DNA of 49,369 nt, taken from Gammaproteobacteria bacterium (lineage in GTDB: Bacteria > Pseudomonadota > Gammaproteobacteria > Pseudomonadales > Azotimanducaceae). The translations under genes and the position numbers were made by a program. The notes under the pieces were generated by a model. It did not search any database and was not told the origin of the DNA. It saw only the letters and a program-made list of their open reading frames with translations. Positions within the stretch are counted from its first letter, which is position 1, and the number at the start of each line of letters is the position of its first letter. The stretch covers positions 1-49,369 of the forward strand of contig REEU01000121.1 of assembly GCA_007694905.1 (NCBI GenBank), read 5' to 3'. Below, piece by piece: positions 23,044 through 31,835 of the stretch.

Positions 23044-25680
23044 TTAGAGCCGTGCCCGAAAGGTTGCGCCCACGGTCCGTGGCGCTTCGATGAACGAAGC
23101 ACGGGCAGGTGTATCCTGGCTGCCGACTCCTCTCAAGGAGACGTTGAACGTGTTGTTGGTTGTCTGCTTGTCGGTCAGGTTGTTGCCCCAGAGCTCCACG
23201 GACCAGCGGGCATCCTCCGGGCCGAAACCAAGCCGGGCATTGACCTTGGCGTTGGCGCCCTGGAAAGGAATCTCCCGAGGGTTGCCACTGACCGGATCTA
23301 CGAGCTGGGTGCTGGTGCGCCGCTTGGATTCGGCCCGGACGTTGGTGTGGGCGAACCAGATCAGGTCGGTTCCGGGAATCCGGTCTTGCCAGGTCAGGCC
23401 GAGAACACCGACCCAGTCCGATGCATTGGTGAGCCGGTTGCCGCATAGGGCCGATACGGTTGCGTTCCCTTCGAGACCAGCGTCGCAATCGCTCGGATAC
23501 TTCGCGTCCAGGTAGGTGACGCCGAAGCTCAAGTCGAGCTGATCCATAGGTGCAGCCTGGATCTCGAGCTCCACTCCCTTGCTCTCCGCTTTCGGCACGT
23601 TGAAGGTCACGAACTGAACCCCGGTGAACTCCAGTACCTGGAAGTCCTCGATGTCCTGATAGAAAAGTGCCGTGTTGACGCGCACGCGCCGATCGAACAG
23701 CTCCGTCTTCAGACCGACCTCCCAGGAGTCGATGGTCTCCGAATCGAAGCGCGGATCCGCCGGGCTGCCGTCAGCGGTGATCGCTGCAGCGGTGGGATCG
23801 AGGTTGAAGCCGCCAGCCTTGAAGCCGTGGGTGAAGCTGGCGTAGCCCATCGTGTCGTTCGTGAAGCGGTACACACCACGCACGGTCCAAACGAGTTCGT
23901 CATCGCTGAAGTTGAGGTCGAATTCGCTCGGCAGCCCGGACTGGCCGGTGTCCGCGGGTGTCACGAACGGGAAGCAGGTGAAGCCTGCAGTGATCGCGCC
24001 AGCCCCTGCAGCGGCATTGACCACCTCCTGAGGTAATCCGGCCGCAGCCGCGTTGGCTGGAACGGCCTGGGAGTTGGCGCGTGCGTTGAGGCAGGCCGCA
24101 GAATTGTTGCTCAGGGACTGCTCGAAAGAGCCGTCCTTGTCCTCGTCCACCCAGCGCAACCCGAATACGAGGTCGAAATCGTCGGTGACCCGGAACGTAT
24201 TGTGGGTGAAGATCGACCAGCTGCGGCTCGTCTGATTGAAGGAGTTGTTCGCGAAGGAACCGAATGGATCGACGCCGCCGGTGAACGCGAGCGCCGGGTT
24301 CGTCGGATCTGCGCCGTGGATGGCGCCGAACGGCGTACCGTCGGCGAGCTCGACCCCGAATCCGGACAAGGCCTCGAAGACCGCCTGCATCTGCACCGGA
24401 TCCTCCGCCAGGCCGAAGAGGTTGGCGCTGGTGTTACGGCTGAAGTCGGCGCCAAGGCCAAGGCCCTGACCTTCGACGATGTCCTCCCACATGAAGAAGC
24501 CGCCGACCATCCACTGCAGGCGATCAGTATCGCCGGCAAAGCGCAGCTCGTGGGTCGTGGTCTCGATCTCGTCGAAGGTCTTCTGTCCCCCGGCCACCTC
24601 AGGGCGCACGGAGAACACGTCAGTGCCGACAAAATCGGAGAACTGCACAGAAGTGGCATCGAAATAGCGGTAGGAACCGATGTAGGTGATGCTGACGTCG
24701 TCGAGGTCCCAATTCAGCTCGGCGGACGCGCCCCACTGTTCGAAGGGGTTCTCGAACTGGTCTGCATTCGAACGCCGGTTGTTGAAGGCATTGCTGCCCA
24801 CGTTCGAGGCGCCGCCGTCAGCTGGAAGGCCTGCCGCCTCGAAGGCATTCATGCCGCTTATGGGGCCGGGCTCGGCAATGGGCGAGTCGACCCGGAAAAT
24901 TGCGTCGCAGCACTGCTCGTCCGCATCCGCGTAGTCGACGATCAGGCGTAGATCTGCCCGGTCGTTGATGTTCCACAGCGCCTGACCACGCAAGGAGATG
25001 CGATCCCGGTCCATGCTCTCTGCACCGGTCGCGCTCTTCATGAAGCCGTCCTGCCGGCGAAAAGCGACCGAGCCGCGAACGGCGAGGGTGTCGTCGATAA
25101 GCGGAAGGTTGCCGCCGATCTGGACGGAGGAGCTGCTGAAGTTGCCGAAGCCGGCATTCACCCAGGCTTCGACGTTGTCCAGATCCGGTCGCTTGGTGCG
25201 CACGACCAGAGCGCCGGCACTCGTGTTGCGTCCGAAGAGTGTGCCTTGGGGGCCGCGCAGAACCTCGATGGCTTCCACGTCCACCAGATCACCGAGTGCG
25301 ATACCGGGTCGGCTCATGTGGACACCGTCCATGAATACGCCAACGGCGCTTTCGAGGCCGATGTTGTTGCCCGTGGTGCCGACACCGCGAATGCGGAAAA
25401 CCGAACCTTGGGACTCGGTTTGAGACGAGTTCATGTTGAAACTCGCGCTCAGCGTCGGCAGGTCGCGGATGTCCTGAACGCCGGCTCGATCGAGCTGAAG
25501 ATCGCTCAGCGCGGTCACGGCAAGTGGGACGTCCTGAATCGACTCCTCTCGTTTCTGCGCGGTGACGACGACTTCGTCGATCATGCGGCGCGCGGGTTCT
25601 CCCGTCTGGGCCGCAGGTGAGCCGGGTGCTATTGCGACGGCCATGCTGATCGCGAGTGGCAGTACTCTTCTTGTGAACAT
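23044..25680 (-). CDS. TonB-dependent outer-membrane receptor 3
   Basis: 878 aa from the ATG at 25680, with GAGGGGA 6 bases upstream. Signal peptide about 1-25, TonB box DEVVVTA, then the plug with ESIQDVPLAVTALS, FRIRGVGTTG and AIEVLRGPQGTLFGRNTSAG. The rest is barrel, ending TFRARL. This is a different subfamily from receptors 1 and 2 and resembles the large group found in sphingomonads and marine gammaproteobacteria for diverse organic substrates. The leader contains a perfect 15-bp inverted repeat (25706-25738), and a strong terminator follows the gene, so it is probably transcribed alone or after the DUF547 gene. No Fur box was seen. Confidence 0.95.
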   Translation of the reverse strand: MFTRRVLPLAISMAVAIAPGSPAAQTGEPARRMIDEVVVTAQKREESIQDVPLAVTALSDLQLDRAGVQDIRDLPTLSASFNMNSSQTESQGSVFRIRGVGTTGNNIGLESAVGVFMDGVHMSRPGIALGDLVDVEAIEVLRGPQGTLFGRNTSAGALVVRTKRPDLDNVEAWVNAGFGNFSSSSVQIGGNLPLIDDTLAVRGSVAFRRQDGFMKSATGAESMDRDRISLRGQALWNINDRADLRLIVDYADADEQCCDAIFRVDSPIAEPGPISGMNAFEAAGLPADGGASNVGSNAFNNRRSNADQFENPFEQWGASAELNWDLDDVSITYIGSYRYFDATSVQFSDFVGTDVFSVRPEVAGGQKTFDEIETTTHELRFAGDTDRLQWMVGGFFMWEDIVEGQGLGLGADFSRNTSANLFGLAEDPVQMQAVFEALSGFGVELADGTPFGAIHGADPTNPALAFTGGVDPFGSFANNSFNQTSRSWSIFTHNTFRVTDDFDLVFGLRWVDEDKDGSFEQSLSNNSAACLNARANSQAVPANAAAAGLPQEVVNAAAGAGAITAGFTCFPFVTPADTGQSGLPSEFDLNFSDDELVWTVRGVYRFTNDTMGYASFTHGFKAGGFNLDPTAAAITADGSPADPRFDSETIDSWEVGLKTELFDRRVRVNTALFYQDIEDFQVLEFTGVQFVTFNVPKAESKGVELEIQAAPMDQLDLSFGVTYLDAKYPSDCDAGLEGNATVSALCGNRLTNASDWVGVLGLTWQDRIPGTDLIWFAHTNVRAESKRRTSTQLVDPVSGNPREIPFQGANAKVNARLGFGPEDARWSVELWGNNLTDKQTTNNTFNVSLRGVGSQDTPARASFIEAPRTVGATFRARL

Positions 25681-25705
25681 CTTCGATCCCCTCGTGGACA
25701 CTTGA

Positions 25706-25738
25706 AATCCAGCGGACGCTGCGAGCGTCCGCTGGATT
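25706..25738. promoter_or_regulatory. Perfect 15-bp inverted repeat ahead of receptor 3
   Basis: AATCCAGCGGACGCT (25706-25720) and its exact complement (25724-25738) flank a 3-base GCG loop. On the minus strand it lies 25 bases before the receptor 3 start and about 80 bases after the DUF547 stop, and is followed by TTTCAAG. It may terminate DUF547 transcripts, form an attenuator or leader hairpin for the receptor mRNA, or be a protein binding site. A T-tract is nearly absent, which weakens the simple terminator reading. Confidence 0.8.
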
Positions 25739-25818
25739 AATGACCCGGGGGTTCGGGCAGAGTTCAGGTTGGTATCATTGCTGTGTTGGAGCGTTCAACG
25801 GTCCGACACGCGCTGCGA

Positions 25819-26697
25819 TCAGCGGAACTCCGGAAAGTTTTCCGGCTTGTTGAGATCCCAGTCGTAGTCGATGAAGCGGATGCGCTCGCCGCGCTCGAGC
25901 TTCTCCAGGACTCGGTCGTCCGCATAAGCCGCAATGAAGTCCCGTACGGAGCCGTTCTCTTCGGCGTAGTCCTGTTCGTACCAGTCGAACAGGCGCGTCA
26001 GCCGCAGCGTGTTGCCATCCAGATGCAGGTGGCGCGGCGTATTCAACGCGCGTCGGGTGTTTTCCGTCAGCACGGCGTCCAGTGCCGACGGCAGGTAGAT
26101 CTCCTCGCGCAGCGGCGGACAACCCACCGATGCGCAGTTGACCGCGAAGTGCACGCGGGCTTCCTTCCAGCCGCGTTCCTTGTAGGCATCGCCGAGCAGA
26201 ATGCCTTTCTCCATTTCGTCCAGGCTGTACTTGCGTCCACCGATGTCGAACAGGTCCTGACTGAACACCCGATACGGGTTGAAGAGGTGGCCATAGTCGC
26301 GAACGCTGGATATGAGTTCGCCACGGCGCGGGGTCTCCAGGATGTGCGCGATCATGAAATAGTTGTAGGCATTGAGCCAGAACGCGACGGCTTCCTCCCG
26401 CGTTTCCAGGGTGTCCGGGTCGAATGCGGCAAGGAGGCGATGCTGCTCCTCGAGCAGCGCCGATGTGTCGTCTGCAGCGAGTGCGCCCTGGTAGTCGAAA
26501 GCCGTGACCAGACCGTCGTGGTCGAGATCCTTTTCCTCGAGATGCGCCCTGAGCAGTTCCTGGAACGGAGCGTAGTGCTCGCGCATGGAGGTATCGGCTG
26601 CCTCGAAGTCGGCGCCGATGACGGCGCTCGCCGCGAGGAGGGTGGTCGCTACGGTTCCCTTGATGAGTCCGTGTGCGTAAGCGAGCAGTCGTGTCAT
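25819..26697 (-). CDS. DUF547 domain protein, exported
   Basis: 292 aa from the ATG at 26697, with GGAG just upstream; the frame runs open to 26778. Signal peptide about 1-28. The DUF547 domain is recognised by EEAVAFWLNAYNYFMI, by VHFAVNCASVGCPPLR (with two Cys), and by LFDWYEQDY. The fold is thought to be related to papain-like/transglutaminase proteins, but enzymatic activity has not been established to my knowledge. It lies upstream of TonB receptor 3 on the same strand (about 140 bases between coding regions, with a perfect hairpin in the gap) and divergent from the DUF3179 gene. Likely periplasmic. Confidence 0.9.
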   Translation of the reverse strand: MTRLLAYAHGLIKGTVATTLLAASAVIGADFEAADTSMREHYAPFQELLRAHLEEKDLDHDGLVTAFDYQGALAADDTSALLEEQHRLLAAFDPDTLETREEAVAFWLNAYNYFMIAHILETPRRGELISSVRDYGHLFNPYRVFSQDLFDIGGRKYSLDEMEKGILLGDAYKERGWKEARVHFAVNCASVGCPPLREEIYLPSALDAVLTENTRRALNTPRHLHLDGNTLRLTRLFDWYEQDYAEENGSVRDFIAAYADDRVLEKLERGERIRFIDYDWDLNKPENFPEFR

Positions 26698-26869
26698 GTC
26701 ATCTCCGATTGCTGTCTGGCCCGAATGTTCCGGAGTATCAGTCGTGTCGCTGCCCGAATCCTTACACCCAGCCTTCAAAACGGGTTCGGGTTCGATTGTC
26801 TAACGGCGCGCCGGGGAGCGCAGCGTCATTCGCTGAGTCAGATGAAGCAGTCATTCCGAGGAGATGATC

Positions 26870-27892
26870 ATGCTCAACTATCTGATGGGAGCGGCGCTCG
26901 GCGCCCTGTTGCTGTGGACGCCGGTGGCGTTCGGCGCGCCGCCCAACCACGATTCGGTACTGCTTCCGGAACGCCTTACCGACTACCGGCGTGCCAGGCA
27001 GGACGGCGGTCCCGGCAAGGACGGTATCCCGTCCATCGACCAACCCCGCTTCGGGCGCGCCGAGGCGGCGGACGGTTTTCTCGATGACGAGGATCGCGTC
27101 GTGGGCGTTTACCTCGATGGTCAGGCACGGGCCTATCCGCAGCGCATCCTGGTCTGGCACGAGATCGTCAACGACAGCATCGGCGATCATCGCGTGGCCG
27201 TGACCTACTGCCCGCTGACCGGTACGGCCATCGGCTTCGATCGCGGTGAGACCGAGTTCGGGGTCTCCGGCAAGCTCGTGAACAGCAATCTCATCATGTA
27301 TGACCGTGCCACCGATACGGAGTACCCGCAGATTCTTGCCGCCGGCATCGATGGTGAACTGGCAGGCCGGGGGCTGGAGGAAGTGCGCCTGGTCTGGACG
27401 ACCTGGGGACGATGGAAGCAGCGGCATCCGGACACCGAGGTGCTGAGCATCCGCACCGGAAGCCTGCGCAATTACCATCGCGATCCCTATGGCAGCTACA
27501 ACCCGCTGCAGGGCTACTACGTACCTGACTCACGCCGCATCTTCCCGGTCCGCAACGAGGATCGCCGTTATCCTCCGAAGCACGAGGTGCTGGGATTTCG
27601 TGATGCGCATGAAGCAGTGGCGATCGAGCCTGCGACGTTACGCGCAGAGCGGGTGCTGGAACACCGCGGGCCGGGCGGACGCTACCTGATCATTCACGAT
27701 CCGGTCCTGGACACGGGCTGGGTGTTCCGTGGCGAGCAGGACGTGGACCCGGACGCCATCACCTTCAACGCTGAGGGTCCGGTCTTCGACGGCCGCGAGG
27801 CCATGCAGCCGGTGAACGCCTTCGAAGCGATGTGGTTCGCCTGGGCAGCGTTCTATCCCGATACGCACGTGATCGACCATGACGGTTCGTGA
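26870..27892 (+). CDS. DUF3179 domain protein, exported
   Basis: 340 aa from the second ATG (26870), which has GAGGAG about 6 bases upstream; the first ATG (26864) abuts the Shine-Dalgarno sequence. Signal peptide about 1-22. DUF3179 hallmarks are LVWHEIVND, the conserved YCPLTGTAIGF (with one Cys), SGKLVNSNLIMYDR and a W-T-TWGRW segment. The family is widespread, extracytoplasmic and of unknown function. Its last 14 bases overlap the start of the next gene, so the two proteins are probably made together. It is divergent from the DUF547 gene; the two unknown families share a promoter region of about 170 bases. Confidence 0.92.
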   Translation: MLNYLMGAALGALLLWTPVAFGAPPNHDSVLLPERLTDYRRARQDGGPGKDGIPSIDQPRFGRAEAADGFLDDEDRVVGVYLDGQARAYPQRILVWHEIVNDSIGDHRVAVTYCPLTGTAIGFDRGETEFGVSGKLVNSNLIMYDRATDTEYPQILAAGIDGELAGRGLEEVRLVWTTWGRWKQRHPDTEVLSIRTGSLRNYHRDPYGSYNPLQGYYVPDSRRIFPVRNEDRRYPPKHEVLGFRDAHEAVAIEPATLRAERVLEHRGPGGRYLIIHDPVLDTGWVFRGEQDVDPDAITFNAEGPVFDGREAMQPVNAFEAMWFAWAAFYPDTHVIDHDGS

Positions 27893-28427
27893 TACCCGTG
27901 GCGCAATGGCGCTGCTCGGCGTGGGCTACGCGCTGGCCTATTTGTACCTGCTCGGTGACCTCGACCGTGCTCCCGGTGCAGGTTGGAGCATCACGCTGGG
28001 CGATCCGGGCGCTTGGCTGGATCGCCGGGGCTTGATGCAGTTCGAGCCCATCGCGCTGTTGGAACTCGGCCCGGTGCTGTGGTTGTTCAGTCCGACCAAT
28101 GCCTTGCTCGCCGCGGTTCTGGGCGCACTGCTGGCGCTCAATCTGGACGGGGCCTGGCAGCTCTGGCGGCAGCCTGCCGCCTGCGCCATGCGCAGCGGAC
28201 AGCGGGACGTTTCCCTGGGCACCGGAAGCGGTGGCGTGCTGGCGGCGTTTCCGGCGCTGTTTGCCGGCGGGGCCTGCTGTGCGCCGAGCATCCTGCTGTT
28301 GCTCGGCATGCCCAGCCTCGGCGCGTTTGCGGGTCTCTTCGCCTGGCTGGTTCCGGTGTCATTGGCTTTGCTCGTGGCGAGCCGTTTCTGGCAGCGCCAT
28401 CGGGGCGCGCCTGCGTTCGTTCGGTGA
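27879..28427 (+). CDS. Polytopic membrane protein with CC motif, coupled to DUF3179
   Basis: 182 aa. Five or so hydrophobic helices at about 9-26, 55-70, 72-90, 117-143 and 146-168. Helix four carries GGACCAPSILL with adjacent Cys133-Cys134 followed by Ala-Pro. A vicinal Cys pair in a membrane helix recalls metal or thiol transport proteins such as MerT/MerC, but the overall family is not recognised. The start lies inside the end of the DUF3179 gene (14-base overlap), strongly suggesting coupled translation and a joint function. Confidence 0.8.
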   Translation: MTVRDTRGAMALLGVGYALAYLYLLGDLDRAPGAGWSITLGDPGAWLDRRGLMQFEPIALLELGPVLWLFSPTNALLAAVLGALLALNLDGAWQLWRQPAACAMRSGQRDVSLGTGSGGVLAAFPALFAGGACCAPSILLLLGMPSLGAFAGLFAWLVPVSLALLVASRFWQRHRGAPAFVR

Positions 28428-28632
28428 GGAAAGCGATGACCGCCTGTTTGAAACCATTCGTCGGCAGCGTCGAGATGAGGCCGCGCCCGGAAGCATGCGG
28501 CACGTCGACGTCGGTGTTCCGCTGCTGTCGATGTGCGCCTCGAAGCCGTGAAGCAGATTGATCGGTGGACCTCGTGTCCGAACCGCAGTCAAGCGCAATG
28601 TGTTGCAAACTCCGGTCCGGGCGCTACGGACG

Positions 28633-29304
28633 TCAGCCATTCAGTGACCGCGTCAGGGTTGCGCGATGTCGGCTGAAACAACTTTTTACTGCACGCTCGA
28701 CTGCGTCTGGATCCTCTGCCGCCATGGCATCGTGCCACGTCTGCCAGGATCGCACGCCGTTGGTAAGCAGGTCCGGATCGAGTTGAACGAGGCGGTGCAG
28801 GGCCCGTCGTGCAAGCGGCAGCATGGAGTCGACGACATCATCGAGGTAGCGATTGCGGATCAGCCCCATGGCCTCGTGGAGGAAGGCCTCGCAAGCTTCG
28901 GCGTAGGCATCGATGTCGCCTGCTCCAGCGGCGAGGACGATGTCGGCCAGGGCATGCTCGAAGCGGATGCTGTCTTCTTCGTCCCACATGGTGGCCATCT
29001 TCTGGCCGATCATGGTGTAGAGCACTTCCAGCAGGTCGAAGAGATCGTCGAATTGCCGCCTGGACAGGCTGCTGACCACAGCCCCGCGACGGGGCACGAT
29101 CTCGATCAGGTGGCGGCGCTCGAGGATGAGTAAAGCTTCCCTGACCGAGCCGCGGCTGACGCCGAGCGCCCGTGCCACGTGCTGCTCCTGCACCCGTTCG
29201 TTCGCTGCCAGCGCGCCTGTGACGATACTCTGGGTCAGGTGATCGGCGATCTGTTCGGTGAGGCTGGTGAAGGGCCGGAAATCCGTTGCGACCTCTGCGT
29301 TCAT
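28633..29304 (-). CDS. GntR-family regulator (FadR/FCD subfamily)
   Basis: 223 aa; GAGGAG about 10 bases before the ATG. N-terminal winged HTH (about 14-78) with ERVQEQHVARALGVSRGSVREALLILERRHLIEIVPRRGAVV, the standard GntR signature. The C-terminal FCD helical bundle (about 88-215) contains the spaced Asp/His residues that in relatives hold a metal and an organic-acid effector. It is divergent from the TetR gene at 29475, with two palindromic operators in the gap. No catabolic gene adjoins on its own strand; the 205 bases downstream are non-coding. Confidence 0.92.
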   Translation of the reverse strand: MNAEVATDFRPFTSLTEQIADHLTQSIVTGALAANERVQEQHVARALGVSRGSVREALLILERRHLIEIVPRRGAVVSSLSRRQFDDLFDLLEVLYTMIGQKMATMWDEEDSIRFEHALADIVLAAGAGDIDAYAEACEAFLHEAMGLIRNRYLDDVVDSMLPLARRALHRLVQLDPDLLTNGVRSWQTWHDAMAAEDPDAVERAVKSCFSRHRATLTRSLNG

Positions 29305-29420
29305 GGTTGTTCGCTCCTCCTCGAGGAACAGTGGCGCTCAGGCAGCGCCACTGTACTGTCAGACGACGTTCTTATCGGTCGCCGTCTCCCTTTAAGCCAT
29401 GTTTCACAACCTTACATATA

Positions 29421-29461
29421 CTTGAGTGATCACTCAAGCTGTAATTGAGGGGTCACTCAAG
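29421..29461. promoter_or_regulatory. Tandem palindromic operators between GntR and TetR genes
   Basis: CTTGAGTGATCACTCAAG (29421-29438) is a perfect 18-bp palindrome. A second copy at 29444-29461 matches it at 15 of 18 positions, 23 bases further on, about two helical turns. The pair sits directly before the TetR start codon (29475) and would overlap its promoter. Such sites are typical autoregulatory TetR operators bound by two dimers; GntR-family binding cannot be excluded. Confidence 0.8.
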
Positions 29462-29474
29462 TTAAGATGCACCC

Positions 29475-30095
29475 ATGCCAAGAAGCTCCATACATGATCG
29501 CGATGAAGCCATCGACCGGGCGGTGCGCCTGTTCTGGTCACGGGGCTATCACGCCACGTCGCTGAAGGACATCGAGCAGTCGCTCGATATGCGTCCTGGC
29601 AGCATTTATGCCGCGTTCGGCAGCAAGGCCGGCCTGTTCGGCGCGGCGCTTGACCGCTATTCGCGTCGCGTCGGCGCTGAATTCGAACAGGCAGCGGCCG
29701 GCGCCAAGAGCCCGGTCGAGGGCATTCGACGCTTTCTTCGGGAGGTGGCGAAGGCGTGCGTAGGCGCGGGGTCGGGCGCTGATTGGCCAGTTCCGGGTTG
29801 CATGATGGTGAAGACCCTTCTGGAGCTTCACGATGAAGAACCGGCGATCCGTGTCCAGGCCAACCAGGCGATTGCCGAAGTGGAGGCCATGCTCACCGCT
29901 CGGCTGACGGAAGCGCGGCTGCAAGGGGAACTGCGGGCGGACGCTCAGCCGCGGCGGTTGGCTCGTCTGATCCAGGCCCAGATCATGGGGCTCAGGGCCT
30001 TCTCCGAACGCGACGTTTCGCCGCGGGCCGTACGTGAACTCGGGGAGGACATGGGCCGCATCCTCGACCCCTACTTGGCAGCATCGGTCAACTGA
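29475..30095 (+). CDS. TetR/AcrR-family regulator
   Basis: 206 aa. N-terminal HTH domain (about 8-55) with GYHATSLKDIEQSLDMRPGS followed by IYAAFGSKAGLF, the AcrR-type signature. A ligand-binding helical C-terminal domain follows, with a conserved PGCMMVKTLLEL segment. Two copies of a TTGAGTGATCACTCAA-type palindrome lie immediately upstream, so it very probably represses itself and possibly the divergent GntR gene. Its stop overlaps by 8 bases the stop of the convergent small membrane protein gene. The effector is unknown. Confidence 0.92.
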   Translation: MPRSSIHDRDEAIDRAVRLFWSRGYHATSLKDIEQSLDMRPGSIYAAFGSKAGLFGAALDRYSRRVGAEFEQAAAGAKSPVEGIRRFLREVAKACVGAGSGADWPVPGCMMVKTLLELHDEEPAIRVQANQAIAEVEAMLTARLTEARLQGELRADAQPRRLARLIQAQIMGLRAFSERDVSPRAVRELGEDMGRILDPYLAASVN

Positions 30096-30321
30096 ACACG
30101 AAGTAGAGCCCGAGCTGCAGCACGATCAGTGCGCTGGCCCACAGCCGCAGGTCGCGCCAGCGTTCGGGCGGTGCGTCCGCAAGCACCTGGGCACGCGACA
30201 GCGACCAGCACACGGCCAGCAACGTGAGGAACAGCAGAAACGTGCCCACGTAGGCCCAGGCCAGCGGCAGGGACTGCACCCAGTTGATGATGCCTTCCAG
30301 AAACTCTTCCTGATCAGTCAC
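30088..30321 (-). CDS. Small two-helix membrane protein, partner of symporter
   Basis: 77 aa with hydrophobic helices at about 24-42 and 57-76 and a charged loop between. Its start lies within the last 8 bases of the symporter gene, so the two are translationally coupled. Several solute symporters are accompanied by short membrane subunits, and this could be one. No family recognised. Confidence 0.75.
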   Translation of the reverse strand: MTDQEEFLEGIINWVQSLPLAWAYVGTFLLFLTLLAVCWSLSRAQVLADAPPERWRDLRLWASALIVLQLGLYFVFS

Positions 30322-31768
30322 GTCGGAACACCAGCCGGTCCAGAGTGGCGTCGGGCAGCCGCGGCGTGTGGCGGCTCACCGACAGCACCACGGCCAGGGA
30401 AAAGACGAAGCTCAGGAAGGCCACGTAGAGCATGTTCATGCCGATCAGAGTCAGGAAGCCCGAGAGGGTGAGCCCGGCAATGAGCGTGATCATGCCTGCG
30501 GCCGGGGTGGCCCAGCGGGTGAGGACGCCGCACAAAAGCAGCGCCATGGTGGGCCCCTGGAACAGCGACAGCAGCACCTGGATGAAAAAGAAGATGCCGC
30601 CGAGGTCGCCGATCAACGGTGCGGTGGCCATGCCGAGCACCAGGATGGCCAAAGTCCAGGCCCGCCCCACGGCCAGATCCCGACTGACGTCCCGGTTGGG
30701 CAGCAGCACGCCGCGGATGTCGCGGGTGATCAGCAGCGAGGTGGAATTCAAGCCTGAATCCAGGGAGGACTGCAGGGCGGCGATGATGGCGATGAACATC
30801 AGCCCTGAGAGGCCTGGCGGGAGGACGTTCTTCACCACCCAGGGCAGGGCCGCATCCGGATAGTCGATCTGCGCCTTCATCACCAGGGCCAGCAGGCCGG
30901 GAAATACTATCAGCAGCGGCACCAGGGTCTTGGCGAAGGCGGCGAACATCATGGACGCCTTCGCGTCCCACTCGCTCTTCGCGCCCAGGGTGCGCTGCAG
31001 GATGGCCTGGTTGCCGATCCAGTAGGCCGGTGACAGCACGAACGCGAGGCCGAGCAGCACGCCTACCCAGGGAAAGTCGGGGTGGTCGGCCGCGAGATAA
31101 GTCTGCAGGTGGTTCGGATGCTCGTCGGTCAGGGAGCGGGCGAAGTTGCCCAGACCGCCCACCTCCGAGAGCCCGAGCCAGAGGATGGCGAGCCCGCCGA
31201 TGAACATGATCACCACCTGCAGCGCATCGGTGAACGCCACCGCCGCCAGCCCGCCGGAGATGCTGTACAGGCCCACCACCACACCGGTGACCAGGATGCC
31301 GAGCCACATGGGCCAGCCGAGATAGATCTCCAGGGTCACGGCGATGGCCCAGAACGACACCGCGATGGCGAACACCGAGAACACGCAGGCGATGAGCGCG
31401 GACAGCACCCTGACGCCCACGGTGTAGCGCAGTCCCATGTATTCGGGAATGGAGTACACGCCGGCGCGCCAGTACACCGGAATGAAGATCAGCGACGCCA
31501 GGATCATGGCGGGGATGGCGCCGATCCACTCGAAGTTGGCCTGGGCGATGCCGTAGTTGTAGGCGCCGCCGGCGGCGCCGACATAGCTCTGGGCCGAGAC
31601 GTTGGTGCCGATGATGGACAGGCCGATGATGCCCCAGCCGAGGCTGCGACCGGCGAGGAAGAAATCCCGGGCGTCATGGATGCGCCGCGACAGGGTGATT
31701 CCCACCGCGGTGATCAGCACCAGGTAGGCGACGATGATGCCGAGATCGAGACCGTGGACGTCGTTCAA
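30314..31768 (-). CDS. Sodium:solute symporter (SSS/SGLT family)
   Basis: 484 aa from a TTG start with an upstream AGGGGG. About 13 membrane helices. SSS signatures include FFLAGRSLGWGIIGLSIIGTNVSAQSYVG near the N-terminus and RYTVGVRVLSALIA. A GGLAAVAFTDALQVVIMFIGG helix, characteristic of SGLT-like transporters, follows. A SSLDSGLNSTSLL segment sits in a later helix and contains the Ser/Thr residues that line the sodium site in relatives. It would import an organic solute with Na+; sugar- and organic-acid-carrying members look alike. It is coupled to the small membrane protein downstream. Confidence 0.93.
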   Translation of the reverse strand: MNDVHGLDLGIIVAYLVLITAVGITLSRRIHDARDFFLAGRSLGWGIIGLSIIGTNVSAQSYVGAAGGAYNYGIAQANFEWIGAIPAMILASLIFIPVYWRAGVYSIPEYMGLRYTVGVRVLSALIACVFSVFAIAVSFWAIAVTLEIYLGWPMWLGILVTGVVVGLYSISGGLAAVAFTDALQVVIMFIGGLAILWLGLSEVGGLGNFARSLTDEHPNHLQTYLAADHPDFPWVGVLLGLAFVLSPAYWIGNQAILQRTLGAKSEWDAKASMMFAAFAKTLVPLLIVFPGLLALVMKAQIDYPDAALPWVVKNVLPPGLSGLMFIAIIAALQSSLDSGLNSTSLLITRDIRGVLLPNRDVSRDLAVGRAWTLAILVLGMATAPLIGDLGGIFFFIQVLLSLFQGPTMALLLCGVLTRWATPAAGMITLIAGLTLSGFLTLIGMNMLYVAFLSFVFSLAVVLSVSRHTPRLPDATLDRLVFRRD

Positions 31769-31835
31769 GCCTGAGCCTGCCCCCTGTAACCCCGGCCAAG
31801 CCTACCCGCAGGGGGCGGCCGGTGACAGGGTGCCC

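Noticed and set aside
30318-31529. 403-aa minus-strand frame inside the symporter
   Set aside because: Offset frame rich in His/Arg; the symporter frame has all family motifs.
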